From Chimonanthus salicifolius (lineage: Eukaryota > Streptophyta > Magnoliopsida > Laurales > Calycanthaceae), in NCBI GenBank assembly GCA_013350335.1, contig CM023537.1:8609438-8673437 (forward strand): a stretch of DNA of 64,000 bases, written 5' to 3'. Made by a program: the position numbers and the translations under genes. The number at the start of each line of letters is the position of its first letter. The stretch's first letter is position 1. The notes beneath the pieces are model-generated. The model did not search any database. It had not been told where the DNA came from and worked only from the letters and a program-made list of their open reading frames with translations. Below, piece after piece: positions 45,701-58,921 of the stretch.

Positions 45701-47992
45701 AAGCCACGTGCATTGGGTTACTATGAGACTTTAACTTGGCGCCTGTGGTTCTTGAGCCTAGGGTGTTTACCATTTAAGCTACCCCTGTGCGGGGAAACTG
45801 CTTTAAGGTTTAATTCATGCGAAGTTTTGTAGCCTTTCAGGAGGGCTTTAACCTCTCTATTTCAATTATGTCCATACGACACGACTTTTCAGTGAACAAA
45901 TTTAAGAACTAAACATCTTCATCACTGCGCCTCGCATACCCGCTGTCATGGAATCTAAGTCCATGCTACCATCAAAGGTCATTACAACATGGGAAGCAAC
46001 CATAAATGGCTAACTCATCTCTTGATCTTTTTCTGAAGTTGAGAGCTTAGGTGAGCCTAAAATCATCTGAAAATATTTGATTTTGAAAGATTACTAAAAT
46101 GAGGAAGAGCCAAAGCCCAAGAAACAGCTTTAGACATCACCTTATCAGCAACCCTTACTGCTGAAGAGCATTTGTTATTAAACACCTTGTCATTTCTTTC
46201 TCGCCAGATGCACCAAGTAGGAGCAAAAAGGAGGAATCTAAGTCCATGCTACCATCAAAGGTCATTACAACATGGGAAGCGTTAGACACCATAAAGGGCT
46301 AACTCATCTCTTGATCTTCTTCTGAAGTTGAGAGCTTAGATGATCGTAAAGCATCTGCAAATATTTGACTTTGAAAGATTACTAAAATGAGGAAGAGCCA
46401 AAGCCCAAGAAACAGCTTTAGACATCATTATCAGCAACCCTTACTGCTGAAGAGCATTTGTTATTAAACAACTTGTCATTTCTTTCTCGCCAGATGCACC
46501 AAGTAGAGCAAAAAGGAGAAGGTTCCAGAAAATTTTGAATTTGTCATCAACTTGAAAAGCTCTCTAAGCATTTACCGAATGATCCAAAGAGCTAGGGAAA
46601 CACCAGGCCACATTTAAGCTTCTTAGATTGATAGACCAAACCTCTTGAGAGTAGTGGCAATGAATAAAGAGGAGCGTTACTGTTTCTGAAGCTCTGAGAC
46701 AGAATGCAAACATCAGATAATGAGTGACAACGGCTTCAGAGATGGTTTACTTTAGAATCTTATCATTTGCTGCTAACCAGAAAAAGGCAATAATCCTAAG
46801 AGGAGCAGGCATCTTCCAGGAGGGGGATACCAGTTGAACATCATCGATGGGCCAGAAAAAATTATAAGAAGATTTTACTGAGAACTGACAATAATTGTCA
46901 GGCCACCATAATCATGTCTTGATCATTGGGAGGAATGTCGATACTCTGCAAGTCATCCCAAATGTTGGTAAATTCCTGGATCTCAATATCATTAAGGTTC
47001 CTTTTAGAAGTAGGAATCAAATAAATGTGGAGCCTCTTCCTTCAACGAATTCTGTCACTAGATCAGACTTCTTAACTGCAATTTGATACAAGGCTAGAAA
47101 TTTATTTGAAAGGGCTTCTGAGCCAATCGAAATGTTCCATAGCATCTTACACCCATTATGGTGAGCCATGTATATCGATATCAAATGCATTGTACTAATG
47201 GTTAGATCACATTCCACCATGATTATGTTTGTGTGGTAAGTGCTTATTGTGCAACCTTAAAATGTTATAGGTTTGAGATGTCTTTTGTTTCAAAAAGCAA
47301 AGGGGGAAAAGAGAAAAATATATGCCTCTGGATCAAAGGGCAATGAACAAGATGATTTGACACTGCATCATATAGACAAGGAGGGCAGCCTTTAATAATG
47401 ATATGCTGATGAAGGTGAAGATTCTCTCTTAGAATCTTGTCCAATCATCATGTAATTGAATTCCATGGCCTTTAGGGTTGCTTGGATGACCAAATGCAAA
47501 CACTAATGATCATCCTTAGTTACCTATATTCCAAATGTAGGACTTGACAAAAAAGGAGCTGATGGATCTGCATACCAGATTCTACAAGCTTCTCTTGATA
47601 TCATAGTGAAAAATCCACTCAGTAATACCACGTGCCATCCAATCATTGGCTTCCTCATCCAAGTGTTCCTCCAGATTCTTGGGAACCAAACTACTTGACC
47701 TCCAATCTTTCAAAGTTGTCTCTAACAGGGGACCTGTCATTCATATTCAGTGGGAATGAGGTAACTAATTTTGTATAAAGCAGGATATTGGAGCACCAAT
47801 CAAACCAAAAATTTATTGTTTCCCTTTTGCACTTGAAGGTGTATTCATTTTCCTCAAATTACCTGTTGGTTAGCTAATTCAACATTTCAGATGAACCATG
47901 CTATAAAGTGAATAAATTTCATGGATTTTGTATTTCTAGTTTTATTCATCAATCTGTTTGGTTATATAGACATGAGTATTGGTGTTAATTAC

Positions 47993-48031
<39 letters not shown>

Positions 48032-51000
48032 TGGTCTTTATTGTTTTTTTTTGGTGCTTAGGTATATGATTATTTTTATTCCCTTTTGCCTTTATACTGG
48101 CATATTATTCATATATTTTTTCCCCTCCATGATCAGGACCTTGATGAGTTCAAAACCATTTTAAAACCACGGCTAAAATTGATTGTTCAAAATGATGATC
48201 GAGAATGGTTTATTGTCTTTGTGTCAAAAGCTCATCCTACCAATGACCAAGCAACTAAGCTAGCCAAAAAGATATATGCAAAACTTGAAGTTGATTTTAG
48301 TTCAAGGAGGAGAGAAAGGTACACAACTATACCTTATCTGATTTCTTTCAAAAGATATGAATTATCATACTTCTCCTGATCCTTTTACATTTAACTCAGG
48401 TGTTGCAAATTAGATTTACATGGAGTTGATATGAAATTTTGGGAGGACTTGGAATCCAAGATGGTTGAGGCCATTCGGAATACTTTGGATAAGCGTGTAC
48501 AGTTCTATGAGGATGAACTTCGCAAGCTTAGTGAACAACGTTTCATGCCAGTTTGGAACTTTTGTAACTTCTTCATTTTGAAGGTAATTTCTTTCAATTA
48601 ACATGTTTACAGTGGAGCATGTGGCTTTCTCATCACCGTCAGAGGTATTTATCCCATCCATCTGGGGTTGGCATTTGTAACTGGATTTTATAAATTATTT
48701 CCATGGGCCAAGTGCCTATTTGACTCTCATTTAACTCAAATCGGCAAGCTTTATGGTTGCAGTGGTAAGAACTCAGGATCTTGTTGATATCTAGTTGTAC
48801 ACACCCATGGCTATAAAGCCTTTATAGTTTTGACTTGAACAATTAGTTGGCTGTAATAGTTTGATTTGTTTCATTATCATCATCAGCTAGTATCCCATCT
48901 ATTTGGGGTTGGCATTATAAGTTCTTCTTCTCTAGTTGAACCTACCATAAACTATACCATCAGTCACTCTACAGTCTAACAGACTTTTTTTTATCCCATT
49001 CTTCCATGTTTTCAAAGGTTGCCCTCTCCTCCTAGTACCCTCAATCTGTAGCCTCTCAACTCTACTGCACTGGGGCTGGATTTGGTCTTTTACTAACATG
49101 ATCAAACCACCTCAAACGAGTTTCTCTCAAATTTTTCATCTATTAGAGGTATCTTTAACTAATGCGTTTTGTTTCTAACTCTATCCTTTAAGGTTAAACC
49201 ACTTATTGAACGTAGCATACACATCTCTGCTATCCTAACTTTGTTTTTTGTCTTTTTTCATTGCCCAACACTCTTCTCTGTATAGCATTGCAGATCTAAT
49301 ACCTTTTTTATAGAATCGTCCTGAAGCGAAAGAGGACATCTCTGCTGTCCTAACTTTGTTTTTTGTCCTTTTTCATTGCCCAACACTCTGCTCTGTATAG
49401 CATTGTAGATCAAATACTTGTTTTATAGAATCGTCCTTTCAAGCGAAAGAGGACTTCTATTGCAGAAGACCTCACTAGCTTATTTACATTTTGCGCACCT
49501 AACTTCTATCTTATTTGTTATATCTAAGTAGAAACCTCCTTAAGGTTCTACCGTCGAGTCTAAATATCTGAACTTATCACAATGTGCAACTAAGTTGTTC
49601 TCTATTTTTACCATAGTTACTGTCACTATCATCTAACCCACTAAAGTTACATTTCATGCATTCTATTTTAGCTCTACTAACTTTCAATCTATTTGACTCC
49701 AATGTTTTCTTCCACAAATCTAACCTTGCATTGAGTTATTGTTTCGTCTCCCTAATTAATACCATATCATTTGCAAAAAGCATACACCATGTCAATTCAT
49801 CTTAGATTCCTGATGTCAAGTCGTCCATAATTAGCGCAAACGTTATGGGCTTAAAATGGATCATTGATTGATTCTTACTCCAATAGGGAACTCCCACAAA
49901 TTGTTCTATTGTTAGCGGTTGCACCCTCATACATATTTTGAATGATCTCAACATAGTCATTGGCGAGTGATTTATTTCTCAGGGTTCTCCAAATTAGTTT
50001 CCTTGGTACACTATCACATGCCTTTTCTAGGTCGATAAAAGTTATAGATTTCTCTATAAGTTGTCTTAGAATAAAAATAACTTCTGTTGTTGACCTATCC
50101 GGCATAAACCCAAAATGATTTTTAGAGATATTTGACTCTTGTCATTAGGTGACCATCTGTTACCCTTTTTAAAAGTTTCATTGTGTTACTAATGAGTTTG
50201 ATCGCTCGGTCATTGACACAACTTTTAATATCTCCTTTGTTTTTATAAAAAAGGATTACTGTGCTCTTGCACTATTCGTCGGGCATCCTTTTGGAGGCTA
50301 AAGCTTTGTTAAAGAATGGGGTCAACCATCAAACTCCACTTTAAAATAGACCAAACTTCGATTGGAATGTCATCTGGCCCAACGTTCTATTCTTCTTCAC
50401 CTTTTCAAGGCTTGATTCACTTCAATTTTTGTTATTTTTACACCATCCTCTCATTTGCCTCTCCTTCCATATTACCTTCCATCTTCAAATTCAAATGTTC
50501 AACAAGTCTTTAAAGTAGGTTTCCTACCTTTCTCTAATTTCTTTGCCTTTCACTAAAACCTTTTGGTTATCGTCTTTAATGCACCTCACGTGGTCAAGAT
50601 CTCTACTTCTTTGCTCCCACGCCTTAGTGGTGCGAATTCTTCTCTCCTTTCTTCATTTCCAATTTGGCATATAAATCATCAAAGATTTCATATTTGGCTT
50701 TATTTACAACTTTGTTGGCGGCTATATTGTAGTTTTTCTAGTCAACTATATTCCTTGATTTCTACTTTATCTTAAATTGGTTTTTCTTTTCATATATGGA
50801 TCTTTCTATCTTAGTGTTCCATCACCACGTGTCCTTCCGCAAGCCTATTCTAGTACCATTAGTTTCACAAAACCTATTTTGCCTATGTCTTTATTGAGTT
50901 TAGACATCCTACCCCACATCTCATTAAGATTTGAATCATCATTTCACTGTCCAATACTAAGCACCTTGTCTTTCATTATTTTTTTCATTTTCTCATCTCA

Positions 51001-52545
51001 AATTCCACCATCTAATTTTGGGAGGCTCCTTTGTTACTATTTTTTGTGATCTATTCTTAACAAGTCCAAAACTAAAAATCTATGTTGTGTTGTGAGGCTT
51101 TTACTAGGGATGACTTTGTAATCCCTACAACGGGTCACTTCTCTACGTCTAAGTAGAAAGAAGTCTATTTACAACCTAAACTGCCCCCACTCCTAAATGT
51201 AATAAGATGTTTTTTTTTTTGGAACTATTAGCTAGGACTAAATCATAGGCTGCTTCAAAATCGAGAATTGATTCCCCTATGTCATTTCTTTCTTTGAACC
51301 CATGTCTTCCATGTGTGGTTCTATACCCATCATTGGTACTTCCTACATGTCCATTAAGGTCACCCCCAATTATGATTCTCTCATCCAAAGATATACTTCC
51401 ACTAGATCATCCATAGATTGCCAAAAGTCATCCTTCGCAGTCTCTCCCAACTTAGACTGCGGTGCAAAGGCACTAATAATGTTTAGGGTTTCATGATCTA
51501 AAATCAATTTGATCATGATAATCTTATTAGTTCTTCGTAGAACTTCAACGATTTCTCTTTAATAGTGCCACTAACCGCTATGTCTACACCTTTCTAGAAT
51601 TACACTCCCTTACATAGAATAACTTGAACCCTCCCCTAAATCTTTAGCTTTGCTACCCTTCGACTTGGTCTATTGCAAGCAAGCTATGTTATGTTTCTTT
51701 TTTTCATAACACCTATTAACTCTATACTCTTCCTTGTTAGGGTGCCCAAATTCCAAGATGCTAGTCGTTCTTTTGGGATTGCTTTAGCCCCATCTACAGA
51801 CACTTAGGGTTGTAAAGTGACGTAAGTATTATGTAAAGAGGGTAAAAAGGAAGAAAGAACTCTAGGAAAGATTCAACAAGTGGGTGAAAACACGGACCGA
51901 CTGCCTTGACTGACATCCCACCCTTGTAAGGAGGAGGAAGGAAAAAAACAAAAATACTAAAACTATATATATAAATACCTAGCACTTAACTACAAATAAT
52001 ATTAAAATCAAATAAATCTGGCATAAAAAATATAAATCATTAAAAGGAGAGAGAGAGACGTAAAAGGGCTTAACAAGATGGAATATATAAAAAGGAATAC
52101 TAATAAGAAAGTTAAAAACGATCTAGATATGCAAAGAGAAAAAGAGTAAAAGTAACAATAGCTACATAAATAAAATAACTAACTAACTAATAACTAGAGA
52201 AGAAAAATCCTTTTCAAAAAAGAAACAACAAATAAATAGCAAGCTAAAAATATTACTAATATAAAAGAATATGAAAAAAATACAATAATATGATAACACA
52301 AAAGAAATGGGAAAGGGAAAGAGGATAAAAGGGTAAAAGGGTTTGAAGAATAAGAAAAGAAAAAGTTTTTTTTTTTAACAACTAAACCCCTAAAAAACCC
52401 TAAGTTTTAAAGAGGAAAGGGGTTTTCTTTAATTAAAAAAAGAAAAGGGTGTAGCACAGTGGCGGTGGCGGTGTCAACAATTGTTGCTAGGCAGTGACGA
52501 GGGAAAAGAAAGATAGATTGAGAGAGAGATGGTCAATGGGGCTAT

Positions 52546-52585
<40 letters not shown>

Positions 52586-55500
52586 AAAATTATCCAAAAT
52601 TTAACTTATTGCGATCTTTTAAGACTAAGAATGTGTCACTTATAGTTTATGTTTTGAAGTACTTAAATTTTGGATAATTTTTGCTTTGTTTGTACAAATT
52701 GGAGTTTTATGGATGTACAATACTACTTGTTCCTTTGTTTGCAGGAGAGCTTAGCTTTCATGTTTGAGATGGCTCATCTTCATGAGGATGCATTACGTGA
52801 ATATGACGAACTAGAACTTTGTTATTTGGAAACAGGTATCATACGAATCCATTTTTGACCCAGTTTCAAAGAGAAAAAGAAAAGAATCCATTGTTTTCTC
52901 TCCATTTAAAATCTATAGAAGGTTTTGACTTGTCTCTATCTTTATAATAGTTCTTGTTACTGGGTATAAATCTGTTATCTTCCCATTTCTTTCTAAAAAA
53001 AATCTTGTTGTGTAAAACCAATAATTTGTTACAAGGTAACTATGATGCCTGGACATGACATGGAAACGTCAGGGGCACGTTATTGATACGCCAAGACATG
53101 GATTTTACACATAAATGAAGTGTCCAACACGGATGTGCATGTATCTGACAAGGTCATGTCGCCTGAATTAAAGTATTTGTGCAACATAGTAAGGTAATTT
53201 ATGTTGAAAGTGATCAAGAGAAGAATTACATTTAGTGGATTAACTGGCCTCAGTGAGACTTCTTGGGGCAAAGAATGGACGAAAAATAAAAAATACCATT
53301 TGGGGGATTGATTGGTCATGGATTTATAAACTAATTTCTGATGTGGTTTTGGCATTTGATTTTTTATTTTTTTTGAATGCATAGTAGTCAAAGTGCAAGG
53401 TGCAATCAACGCGCAAGGTGTATGTCTAGGCGCCAGCCTAATATTTCTTGGCACAAATTTGGATACTTAAAAATATGTGTAGATTCATAGATTCGTGTTC
53501 TTATTGCATCAATATCAACAAAATACAATACTAATCATTCAAAGCACATTATATATATATATATATATATATGCACCTATTATCAAATAATTAGAATTTT
53601 TAATGAAGTGTTACTAACAATTATTTCATCTTAACTATAGTATTTGCTATCTGTAACAAAGAACTTTAAAAAGTAGGCCTATTATAGAAAAAAGTTTCTA
53701 AAAGAATACAAATATATTGATGTTTGGCTGTTTGAGCCGTTTTAGAGTTGGGTTTTTGGAAGGCAATTGTTGCCAAAAAATAGTCATTCAAACTAGATAT
53801 AGGATCGCGAGTAGCTAATACGGCAAGAATTAATTCATGAGATTGTATGGTGTTGGGTGTATCCCTTCTGCAGTTTTTGTATCTCTTGGCAGCATCAAGG
53901 AGGCTCTTGTCCATGATCATGCTAGATCGGGGTTCAGTTTTAAGAGGAGATCTGCATGATTTTGAAGTGCACTCTCTTTTGAACATCTGTTGTCTTCCGG
54001 CTATTTATATTCCAAGATCTAGGATGGGGCTCTGAATTTGGATGTTTGGGATTGCATGGATTTCATGCTGTAAAAATTAACTACATTAAATAAAAAGAGA
54101 AAAATACAAAATAGATGGAGGCCGAGAAGAAGAGCTCCAAAAAAAAAATCACAAGCAAATCCCTGAATTATAAAAGCCTATTTACAATTTCTGCAGTAAA
54201 AAACACCCCATAGCGAGCCATATCATATGCTGCAGATGTTGACCGATGTGTCCATGCAATCTGAAAGTTATGAAGTCAGATCAGATGCCTAATCTGCTAA
54301 ATTTTGTCCAAGAAGATCCACGGGCATTGAGAGCCGGACGCCCACCCCACAACCACCTTGGAGTCCCCTTTGACTATGCTCCTTGTAGCCCCTAGTTTTT
54401 CCAACTCCAAGACGCCTCTCCACAATGCTAATAACTCAACCTCAATGACAGAGCCATTTGCAAAAGGTCCAGCAAAGGAGAGTACAGTCGACCCCGAATC
54501 ATTTTAGATGACCCCACCATAGCCTGCAAGTCCATCCTCACTCCTACAACTTCCATCAAAATTAAGTTTTAAACGTCCCGTATCCGGAGGAATCCAAGAC
54601 AGGTTAGGTCTAGAATCTGAATGTGGAAGAACATAATCAAATGATGCCCAATCCCTACACAAATCGAAGACGGAAATGCCCTTGAACTTCGATGAGCCCA
54701 CCATCCACCAAGCAACCCGTAGTTTAATGACGTAAATCAAATTTACCACTGAGCCTACCTTTGAAAAATTCTTTTGTTCCATTCTGAAATACCCATCCAA
54801 TAAATTCAAGAGAGAGACCCATCCATCCACCATCCAATCCTTCAACTCTCTTCGAAACTTAGGACCCCAAACCACCTTCTTATTAATGAGTTCATAGATG
54901 TCCTTCACTGTAGCTTCCTTATTATCTGCTAAAGAAAATAACAGAGGAAATGAACTTGCTAGAGTTTCCTCTCCCACCCATTTATCCAGCCAGAATAGAA
55001 TGTTATCCCCTGAATATGCACGATACCTGATATGTCAACCAAAAACTGAAGCCACCAGACAAACTCCCTTCCAAAAGCCAAAAATTCTTCTATTATTGGT
55101 TATTAGTCGCCAACCACGACCTTGTACCCTATACATCTGGCGAATAATATCATTCCATAAGGCATCAGATGAGTCACCTAACCGCCATAACCACTTCCCC
55201 AATAGAGCATCATTGAATTGACGAATTGGTCGAATTCCCAAACCTTCGTCCTTCTTAAGTTTGCAAAATTGAGACCAATTGACGAAGTGGAATCTCCACC
55301 TCTCTCCATCATCATTCCATAAAAACTGTCTTTGGATTCTTTCCAAATTTTCAGCCACTGTCGCTGGAGAATTAGGTCATCTAATTTAATGGAATTGATA
55401 TATTTCCTATGTCGCCTCTCTCTATGATCCATGAAATTGCAAGAGAACCATGAATCTCAATAAAAGATAGAGTCAAAGGGAAATGGTATCTCATTAGAAC

Positions 55501-58500
55501 CAAGCTCCAAATCCTTCCCATCGATCTTCCCAATCTCCAGATTTTGTCCATACCTCCTCCAATCCCATTCCTCTGACATCCACCATTTCCTTAACACTTT
55601 TACAAAGAGATAGCTTTGTAGTTGTTGGTTGTGTCTTGTTGTTTGTTTGGTCACCAAAGGACAACAAGAAAAATGAGGTGGGGGAGGAAGGAGAGGAGTG
55701 TGAGGGCAAGAGAGAATAGACAAAGGAGGAGGACGAGAAGAATATAAAGACAGACATGGGGGGAGTGAGAAAAGGCATTTGGGAAAGAGAGTGGAAAAGT
55801 AGGGAAGGGAACGAGAAGGCAACACCCCTTTAAAGGGAACAAAGTCCCTCCATTTCAAGGTGACTTGCTTCATTGTGGGGCCTACATTTCTTTTGCTCTC
55901 AACTCTCTTCCAATCAGGGTGATCTTAAGTTTTCCACCTCCCTCTTCCTCATTCAAACACAGCCTTAGCTTTTGTCACTACTGACCCAGCATGCCTTGCA
56001 TTATGGTCATGTTATTTTTGCCAAGAAGTTCTTTTGTTCAGTACAACAGTGAATGATCCTTAATCAAATTATTGCAGAGATAAAAATGAGAGCCCGATTT
56101 AGCTGTTTTGCTGAATCTGTTATTGTATCTCAACTTATGGTGTATCGAACTGCATCAATCATCATCATCATCATCATCATCAAAACCATTTATCCTACCT
56201 ACTTGAAGTTTTATAAATGAATTTGTTAAATTGTTTTTCATGGGCTGACTGCCTATCTGACGCCCATATGACTTGAACCTTGGTCTACTCCATCAATGTC
56301 AATCTGAATTATTATGATTACTATTACTATTTTCAGTAAAATTGACACTTATTTTACTGTACTTATTGTAATACTCTATTATTATTAGCAGTAGAATTGA
56401 CACTTATTATAATGTAGATGCTGTTATTAGAAAAAATTTGACTGCTTAATGGGTTTTATTTTTTTATTGGTTCAGCTATAATAGGAGTTAGTAAAATCAG
56501 ACACTTGAGTAGGTGCTTTGTTGTGCATTTTGGTGGCCGGTACTCTGTGCATCATGAATGGTGATTGCTATTAATTTCTTTTTATAATTGCAGTAAACTC
56601 ATCTGCTGCCAGACAGAGGGATTTTGGAGGATTGGACCATGGTGATGATGAAGCTGCGCTTTTAAAGCCTGGATACAAGCCATTAACACAGATTGTTCAG
56701 GACGATTCCTTTAGAGAGTTTGAATTTAGACAGTATCTATTTGCCTGCCAATCTAAGGTCTGTAAATTGAAAACAACATCAACCATGTGCTGGATTGATA
56801 CGATTGTTGAAGAAACTATTCTATTTAATGTTAAAAAGTTATATTTATTCTTTTGTCATCTGTTACTTCCTCTTGCATCATTTGAGACACATTCCTTATA
56901 TGATGGTATGACCATAGCTCAACAGATAGCTAGGTGCTCGGTTGGCGCTCCTTGTTTGGACTCGTTAAGTAGAAGAACTTGACATTCCTTGGGCATCTGC
57001 TAGATCCAGTAGAAAAGTTGCTTCATTGGATTTGTTGAGGAGTCATTTAGTTAGATCTAAGTTTGTACACACACCTATGAGGCCATTCATTAACTGATGA
57101 TAGTTCAGATTAATTGGATCTAATTTGTCGAAGCATTTATCTTCAATATTTACCACTTATAGTTCTCTAAATCACTAAAAAGACATACATAAGTTTCATC
57201 CTCTCTGAAACTTTTTGAAGGTAGTTGAATGCAAAAACTGCTTTGGTTATGTTTCTACTTGTCATGAATGTAGAGGTGTTACTGTATTAGCATATTCTCT
57301 CTTCCTAAGTTTTATTTTTTGTCTCATAATATGATAGCTTGGCAGCATGAACAAGTCCAGATCTCTTTGTTGTTTTCGTATACAAGGACCATAATTTTGA
57401 TGGAGGGCTCCCAATCTTGAACCTCTGACATTCATCAGTCAAAATGACATTAGTCATGCCAGAATGGATAAATGACAATACAAGGACCATAATTTTTTAC
57501 TAGATTTCTTTGGGCATTATTTTCTACACAAAATTTTGTTTAATCATTACCAAAGTCTTTAACCCTTGTGTTTTGGGTCTTCTTTTTTTTAATTCTACTT
57601 TTTGACTCTACCCCTGTTGATAGTCATATCCTCTACATCTTAAATACTATCATATGCTGTTTTACCACCTTAAACCATGCCTTTAACAGTCTCCCCTTCA
57701 CCAAGTACCTTCTATTCATAATGCTGCAACTCTTGACAGTGGGGCTGTTTCTATAGTATGAACAATCTGAAATGACATCCTTCATCCTTTCTGCTATAAG
57801 AGAAACTTTCAGGCTTTCTCTAGTATAGTATTTCTGTCTTTTCTCAATACACCATGTTCCATCTTAACATACTTGATTTGCCACTTATACAAATGCCCGT
57901 AACACTATCGCTAAACACCCCACTAGCTTACTTACACTTTCCTCACCTTCTGTCCATTCTATTAGCTATATCCAAGTCAATCCCTCCATTTTAATCGATA
58001 GATGCACCCAAAATTGAAGTTACTATGAGGTACTGAACCTGTGTTCATCATGTGCATTAAATGTGCTTTTCTGTTTTGATGGAAATGATTTGCATACCCT
58101 GATTTTTAAGACCAGGGAAATATTATAGAAGTTGTTTGTATTGGTATCAGCAGTAACTAAGAACACAAAGTCCTGAAAGGAGTTCTTAAATCTTCATGAA
58201 ACATCTACGTTATCATCTCTACAATTTATTCATTGTCATAAGTATCATCTTCATCGATGTCATCATCATCATCATCTCATATTAAATGGATAATTTTATA
58301 GGGCTGGCTGCCAGTCTTATGCTACACACGACACAGTCTTGGGATCACACACATTGCATGCTAAAATGTGGCTAGAGACCGGCACTGCTCATTTACAACC
58401 TCTTCAATTTGTTGCAATGAGTTCTAGTGGACTCTTTTTTTTTTTTATACTTATGTAATTGCTGTTGATTTTTTCTTGACTGGTTGTTTAATCTTCCTTC

Positions 58501-58921
58501 TCTTTGGTCTCAAACTGTGCAGCTTTTATTCAAGCTCAACCGTCCAGTTGAAGTTGCATCACGAGGTTATTCATTTATAATTAGCTTCTCAAAGGCGTTG
58601 GCAATGCATGAAGTATGTGATACACCCGCTTACATGTTGTAATTGTTGTTTTTTTTTTCTTGTCATTTTTTCGTACGACTTTTGAGATTCAGTTGTTAGG
58701 GTCCAAAATTATTGTTATATTTAACTCTTTCGATAATTTGTTCTTCTGATTTTTTGCAGAGTACCTTACCCTTTTGTATGAGGGAAGTTTGGGTGATAAC
58801 TGCTTGCCTTGCATTGGTCAATTCTACTATTTCACATTATGATAGTGGACTTGTGGCAACTGATGTTGAAAAGGAATTCTGCCGTATACAGGGCGATCTT
58901 TATTCACTTAGCCGGGTTAAG
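42757..58921 (+). CDS. TRS130: TRAPPII complex subunit TRS130 (TRAPPC10-like), first eight exons
   Basis: Exons: 42757-42820, 43889-44118, 48137-48318, 48400-48583, 52745-52835, 56594-56757, 58523-58612 and 58760-58921, all with GT-AG borders and matching phases. They give 389 residues, about the first third of the usual 1250. Landmarks: MANFLAQFQTIKSTCDHLII start, TDARLRSRFPQEQSLFWFRE, LKPRLKLIVQNDDREWFIVF, LSEQRFMPVWNFCNFFILKE, ALREYDELELCYLET, DDSFREFEFRQYLFACQSK, CMREVWVITACLAL and QGDLYSLSRVK. These match plant TRS130 (CLUB/VAN4 in Arabidopsis), a core of the TRAPPII complex that activates Rab-A GTPases at the trans-Golgi and is needed for cell-plate formation and polar transport. The next exon is not found up to 64000, so the gene runs out of the window. 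Introns 2, 4 and 5 are about 4 kb each because of LINE insertions. No break in the coding sequence. The exon 2 start could be off by one base. Confidence 0.93.
45610..45800 (-). mobile_element. tRNA-derived SINE nested in L1
   Basis: On the minus strand, from 45795 leftward, the sequence reads CAGGGGTAGCTTAAATGGTA (box A of a tRNA) and then GAACCACAGGCGCCAAGTTAAAG (decayed box B), followed by a SINE body. The form resembles plant Au-type SINEs. The run of T and A at 45606-45622 (TTTTTTTTTTTTTAAA) may be its tail. Confidence 0.55.
45951..46514. repeat. 283-bp tandem duplication inside the L1 copy
   Basis: The segment beginning GAATCTAAGTCCATGCTACC is present at 45951-46233 and again at 46234-46514. 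The copies differ by a few substitutions and small indels (for example the second lacks CACCTT before ATCAGCAACC). Because only this part of the element is doubled, the duplication took place after the L1 had inserted. Confidence 0.85.
47996..48028. repeat. (AT)n microsatellite
   Basis: About 16 AT dinucleotides in TRS130 intron 2, 108 bp before exon 3. Two similar tracts lie at 53550-53572 (AT) and 52547-52582 (AG, 18 units) in later introns. Confidence 0.95.
48630..48860 (-). mobile_element. RTE-tail-like fragment with trinucleotide tail
   Basis: CATCACCGTC then TATCCCATCCATCTGGGGTTGGC and CCATGGGCCAAGTGCCTATTTGA. The same wording with a longer (ATC)n recurs at 56159-56290 (GGGCTGACTGCCTATCTGACGCC) and, weaker, at 58255-58330. 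All are short, 5'-truncated relatives of the same RTE/SINE family, read on the minus strand. Confidence 0.5.
48870..51750 (-). mobile_element. RTE-type LINE in TRS130 intron 4
   Basis: On the minus strand, 51176-51510 encodes the endonuclease domain (IIIGGDLNGHVG and GESILDFEAAYDLVLANS) and 49875-50105 encodes a reverse-transcriptase block (STTEVIFILRQLIEK, FIDLEKACDSVPRKL), both typical of plant RTE-clade LINEs. Between them the frame is broken by stops and indels. The 3' end, at the left, has a CATTATCATCATCA tail near 48875. So this is a nearly full-length but dead copy, antisense to TRS130. The part right of 51750 (up to about 52600) may still contain its 5' end, with a CT/AG-rich leader, but I cannot prove it. 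Confidence 0.8.
54290..55440 (-). mobile_element. L1-type LINE, zf-RVT and RNase H portion
   Basis: Minus-strand translation gives RIQRQFLWNDDGERWRFHFV and GLGIRPIRQFNDALLGKWLW (55150-55350), the region after the L1 reverse transcriptase, then further left LSWIPPDTGRLKLNFDGSC and GLAGYGG (54500-54610), the start of the RNase H domain with its first catalytic Asp. A frameshift near 55035 separates the two. This is a younger and different L1 from that in intron 2. It is antisense to TRS130. Confidence 0.82.
56159..56290 (-). mobile_element. (ATC)n-tailed repeat fragment
   Basis: A perfect (ATC)7-type tract (56159-56181) followed by CATGGGCTGACTGCCTATCTGACGCC. The same arrangement is found at 48630-48790 and 58255-58330. 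Probably the 3' end of an RTE-clade element or a SINE that uses its machinery. Confidence 0.5.
57840..58035 (-). mobile_element. Short RTE-type LINE fragment
   Basis: CCCCACTAGCTTACTTACAC, TGTCCATTCTATTAGCTATA and TCCAAGTCAATCCCTCC parallel 49470-49550 in the larger RTE element (CTCACTAGCTTATTTACATT and onward). No coding frame is left. It lies in TRS130 intron 6, antisense. Confidence 0.4.

Larger units (their letters stand above)
45281..46900 (-). mobile_element. L1-type LINE 3' portion in TRS130 intron 2
   Basis: On the minus strand the DNA encodes, in broken frames, the cysteine/histidine-rich zf-RVT region (CHYSREVWSINLRS near 46640) and then WCIWRERNDKVFNNKC and SWALALPHFS (46090-46220), which follow the reverse transcriptase in plant L1 elements; an RNase-H-like start with FDGS lies near 45965. 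A run of 20 T at 45281-45301 is its poly(A) tail. A SINE interrupts it and an internal segment is duplicated. It is antisense to TRS130. Confidence 0.72.
52836..56593 (+). other. TRS130 intron 5
   Basis: A 3.8-kb intron. Its right half holds an L1 fragment (54290-55440) and an (ATC)n-tailed element. The part 52836-54290 shows an (AT)n tract but nothing else I recognise; 55457-55873 carries a C/T-rich minus-strand frame that I do not accept as a gene. Confidence 0.7.

Noticed and set aside
55457..55873. Minus-strand C/T-rich frames (138, 94 and 63 codons)
   Set aside because: Overlapping frames in a pyrimidine-rich stretch in TRS130 intron 5, next to an L1 fragment. Composition explains the length; no known L1 5' protein is recognisable.
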